Source: Acidobacteriota bacterium
GTDB taxonomy: Bacteria; Acidobacteriota; UBA6911
Reading direction: 5' to 3'
Length of the DNA stretch: 64,000 nt
Assembly (NCBI GenBank): GCA_031271905.1
Contig: JAISUT010000023.1
Span: 1-64,000, forward strand
The position numbers and the translations under genes are program-made. Under the pieces are notes generated by a model, which made no database searches, was not told where the DNA came from, and saw only the letters and a program-made list of their open reading frames with translations. Each line of letters opens with the position of its first letter. Position 1 is the stretch's first letter. Positions 61,981-64,000 of this stretch are shown here, piece after piece.

Positions 61981-62595
61981 TTACCATTCGCAGGGGGTGA
62001 AACCCTCGGGGACTTCGATCCTGACCGTGTCCCCGGTCTGCCCGAGGACGAACAGCCCCTGCCGCACGGCGTAGACCTGCACGTTCCCCTCGAGGATCGC
62101 GCCCGCCGCCGCTCCGAGCAGCTTCCGCCCGTCCCCCTTGGCGTCGAGGTGCGCCCGGATCTTCACCAAGCGGGCGATGTGCTCCCTCACGTCCTCCACG
62201 GAGAGATCCGCCTTCACCTCCACCGCCAGCGCATATGACCCGTTCTCCAGCCAGATGTCCGCCTCCGCCACCGCACGCCCCGCCTTGTCCGTGAACTTCT
62301 TGCGGGTGCTGACCTCGTCGAAGCCGTAGCCGAGCTCCCGGAACTTCCCCAGTATCCCCGGCGCGACCAGGTGCTCGACCATCTGGCCGAAGCGTCCGCC
62401 CAGGCTGCCGAGCCTCTTGTCCGTCTCCTTCATCTGCCGGGCGGTCTCCTCCTGCCGCTGCTTTATGTCTTCGATCATCTTCCGGTGTTCCCGCGCAACC
62501 TCTTGGATCACCCGGTCGGTCTCTTTGAACAGCGCCCAGACCTCCGCCGCCGACTGCGGGGCGTCGCCCCTGCCCGTGCCACCGCTTGCGTCCAT
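61981..62595 (-). CDS. PD-(D/E)XK nuclease-like protein with coiled-coil N-terminus (DUF3782-type)
   Basis: A 204-residue protein. Residues 20-75 form a long charged helix (FKETDRVIQEVAREHRKMIE, RQMKETDKRLGSLGGRFG). The C-terminal domain has a likely nuclease core, Asp in AEADIWLEN and Glu-x-Lys in LAVEVKADLS, plus VYAVRQGLFVL. DUF3782 proteins are widespread and uncharacterised; this copy is shorter than usual. Start at the second of two ATGs (complement 62593-62595), 7 nt after GGAGG. Confidence 0.78.
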   Translation of the reverse strand: MDASGGTGRGDAPQSAAEVWALFKETDRVIQEVAREHRKMIEDIKQRQEETARQMKETDKRLGSLGGRFGQMVEHLVAPGILGKFRELGYGFDEVSTRKKFTDKAGRAVAEADIWLENGSYALAVEVKADLSVEDVREHIARLVKIRAHLDAKGDGRKLLGAAAGAILEGNVQVYAVRQGLFVLGQTGDTVRIEVPEGFTPCEW

Positions 62596-62755
62596 CATCA
62601 CCCCTCCGCTCTGCGTTTCCCGTATCCGCGCCAACCCCGCGCATCGCTCCTCATATATCTAACGAACGAGTCGCGATTTGGGCAACTGTTTTTGCCAGAA
62701 AAATGCAAAAAACTGGAGAAGGCGTATTTTTTGTGGGAAATCGTCCGCGCGTAAA

Positions 62756-62878
62756 GGGAACCTCTAAAAAGCTCGCAGACAAGGCGCGTCGCCGCAGGTC
62801 GAAAAGCGGGGTTCGCCGAGGCGAATGCGCATTTTCGACCAAGGCGCAACGCAGCGTCCGGGGTTTTTAGAGGTTCCC
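62756..62878 (+). repeat. MITE copy G
   Basis: Full copy, GGGAACCTCTAAAAA to TTTTTAGAGGTTCCC, perfect 15-bp ends. Flanks TAAA and TGAA (3 of 4). Closest to a family consensus. Confidence 0.9.
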
Positions 62879-62880
62879 TG

Positions 62881-62914
62881 AAATGAAACAGGCCCCCGGT
62901 GCCCTGGGAGCCTG
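62881..62914 (-). terminator. intrinsic terminator of the right-edge TonB receptor gene
   Basis: On the minus strand a 9-bp stem CAGGCTCCC/GGGGGCCTG (one G-U) with 8-nt loop is followed by TTTCATTT. It lies about 90 bp after the gene's stop. Confidence 0.65.
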
Positions 62915-62999
62915 TTGGCTTGCTTTAATTCACGCTCGGCGTTTCGGGGCGCGGCTTGCCTGTCTGCAGACAGCGCCCCTCATCGACCGAAGCTTCCGG

Positions 63000-64000
63000 C
63001 TAGAAGCTCAGACGAACCTTCGCTTGGAACGTCCGGTGCCCCGCCTTGGTCGCGATGTAGCCCAGCGGGTTGGTGCTGTTCAGCCCGAACTCCGGCTGGT
63101 TGATCACGTCGTAGCGCGCCGCGTGGTTGTACGCATCCGCAGAGCCCGACGGCGTGGCGTGGTTGAAGATGTTCGCCGCGTCGACGCGCAGCTCGAGACG
63201 CTTGCCTTCCATGAACTCGATCGACTTGGACATCGCCAAGTCGAGAGTCCAGCGGCCGGGGCCGGTCAACGTGTTCGGCTGCATGTTGCCGATCTCGCCG
63301 GGACGCGCGTTCCGCACGACGATGTATCCGTTGACTTGCGAAGCTGCGGCATCCCAGGGATTGGCGATCGGCGCACTCGGATCGAGATACACCAACGCCT
63401 TCAAGGTGCACAAGTTGGCGGCAGTCAGCGCAGAAGCGACACCGCTGCACTGCGGATCCGTGACCTTCTGGTACTTGTCGCCATAGAAGGAGGCGGGCTC
63501 CCAAGTGCCGTCGGCGTTCCAGTTGTAGGTGACCTGCCCCGCCTTGTTGTCCCACAGGTCGGGACGCTCCAAGACGGGATTGCTGATGCTCCAATAACTG
63601 CTGGTGCCGCTCAGAGAAGCGGGGATGCCGCTGGTGGCGTTGGCGGTCCAGCTCAACTGCCAGCCTTCGACCGCCTTCTTGAAGGCGCCGGAGGCGTTGC
63701 GGAAGATGAACCCGTTGGCGCCGAACGGCAGCTCGTACGTCCCGTAGGTCGTCAGCGCGTGCGAACGGTGCTGGGTGGCGAGGTAATACCTGCGCTCGCC
63801 GGTGTTGTAGTCGCCGATGCCCTGGTCTACGAGGTTCCGGCTCCAGGTGTAGGTCGTCTGGAAGCTCAGCCCGCGCATCGGGCGCATCGTCACCTGCGCC
63901 TGCATCGAATGGTAGTTCGTGTACCCCTCGTTTTGATAGAGGGTGGCGCTGGAGAACTGCGGGTTGGTGTAGATGGTGCCGGTATACGAATTGCCGTAGC
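63000..64000 (-). CDS. TonB-dependent receptor (Oar-like), C-terminal part
   Basis: At least 333 codons of barrel; the start lies beyond the right edge. Visible features: MRPMRGLSFQTTYTWSRN, ELPFGANGFI, NMQPNTLTGPGRWTLDLAMS (in part), LRVDAANIFNHATPS and a terminal FQAKVRLSF with the C-terminal Phe of outer-membrane barrels. The LRVDAANIFNH segment is typical of carboxypeptidase-regulatory TonB receptors of Acidobacteriota. Ligand unknown. Confidence 0.85.
   Translation of the reverse strand, partial: YGNSYTGTIYTNPQFSSATLYQNEGYTNYHSMQAQVTMRPMRGLSFQTTYTWSRNLVDQGIGDYNTGERRYYLATQHRSHALTTYGTYELPFGANGFIFRNASGAFKKAVEGWQLSWTANATSGIPASLSGTSSYWSISNPVLERPDLWDNKAGQVTYNWNADGTWEPASFYGDKYQKVTDPQCSGVASALTAANLCTLKALVYLDPSAPIANPWDAAASQVNGYIVVRNARPGEIGNMQPNTLTGPGRWTLDLAMSKSIEFMEGKRLELRVDAANIFNHATPSGSADAYNHAARYDVINQPEFGLNSTNPLGYIATKAGHRTFQAKVRLSF

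Overview
The window is GC-rich, gene-dense bacterial DNA. Two complete carboxypeptidase-regulatory/TonB-dependent-receptor-type proteins and a third cut by the right edge, a PEP-CTERM protein and a CcmC/CcmD haem exporter pair indicate a Gram-negative (diderm) organism. HdrA, MvhD and MetV homologues, a nickel importer with HypA, and a predicted PPi-dependent phosphofructokinase suggest an anaerobe or facultative anaerobe with a folate C1 branch and NiFe enzymes. The TonB receptor type recalls Acidobacteriota, while DUF4416, NtrC-type regulators and the MetV/HdrA genes also fit Desulfobacterota or Nitrospirota. The phylum cannot be settled from the sequence alone.

Layout. 1-1.8 kb: edge of an AAA-ATPase-like gene, a lipoprotein and a nucleosidase. 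2.4-13.9 kb: one long + strand cluster coding an MvhD-like iron-sulfur subunit, MetF, two ferredoxin/FMN glutamate-synthase subunits, a glutamine-amidotransferase/GXGXG subunit, an HdrA-GltD fusion and MetV. This is the most unusual system here: it reads as a glutamate synthase built onto an HdrA/MvhD/MetFV electron-transfer module. 14.0-15.2 kb: a PEP-CTERM protein with a sigma-54 promoter, paired upstream sites and a terminator. 15.3-19.2 kb: PP2C phosphatase, YjbQ and an osmolyte ABC transporter. 19.3-26.1 kb: TonB receptor, DUF427 protein and molybdopterin oxidoreductase. 26.5-27.7 kb: HypA and a MinD-type ATPase. 27.7-34.1 kb: a his operon (hisD, hisC, hisB, hisH, hisA) containing a HEPN/MNT toxin-antitoxin pair, followed by Uma2 and a hisH fragment. 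34.2-40.2 kb: DinB, tRNA-Met with an integrase stub, DinG, Xaa-Pro peptidase and CcmD/CcmC. 40.4-47.2 kb: NtrC regulator, class I aldolase, HAD phosphatase, HMA protein and nickel ECF transporter. 47.2-51.6 kb: two-component pair. 51.8-64 kb: mixed metabolic and hypothetical genes, an outer-membrane protein, PPi-PFK, cysteine desulfurase, NAT, FAD oxidoreductase, orphan response regulator, nuclease and another TonB receptor.

A family of about 120-bp elements is scattered through the window (seven full copies and three partial ones). The elements have 15-bp inverted ends and can fold into a long hairpin. Several copies are flanked by 4-bp target duplications, so they look like a MITE. They sit between genes, and in one case the element end supplies the apparent Shine-Dalgarno sequence of the next gene.

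Functionally, the nickel importer, the His-tailed metal proteins and HypA/MinD point to Ni-enzyme maturation. The glutamate-synthase/HdrA cluster would join nitrogen assimilation to NAD(P)H, ferredoxin and methylene-THF redox pools. Two-component and sigma-54 regulators are abundant.
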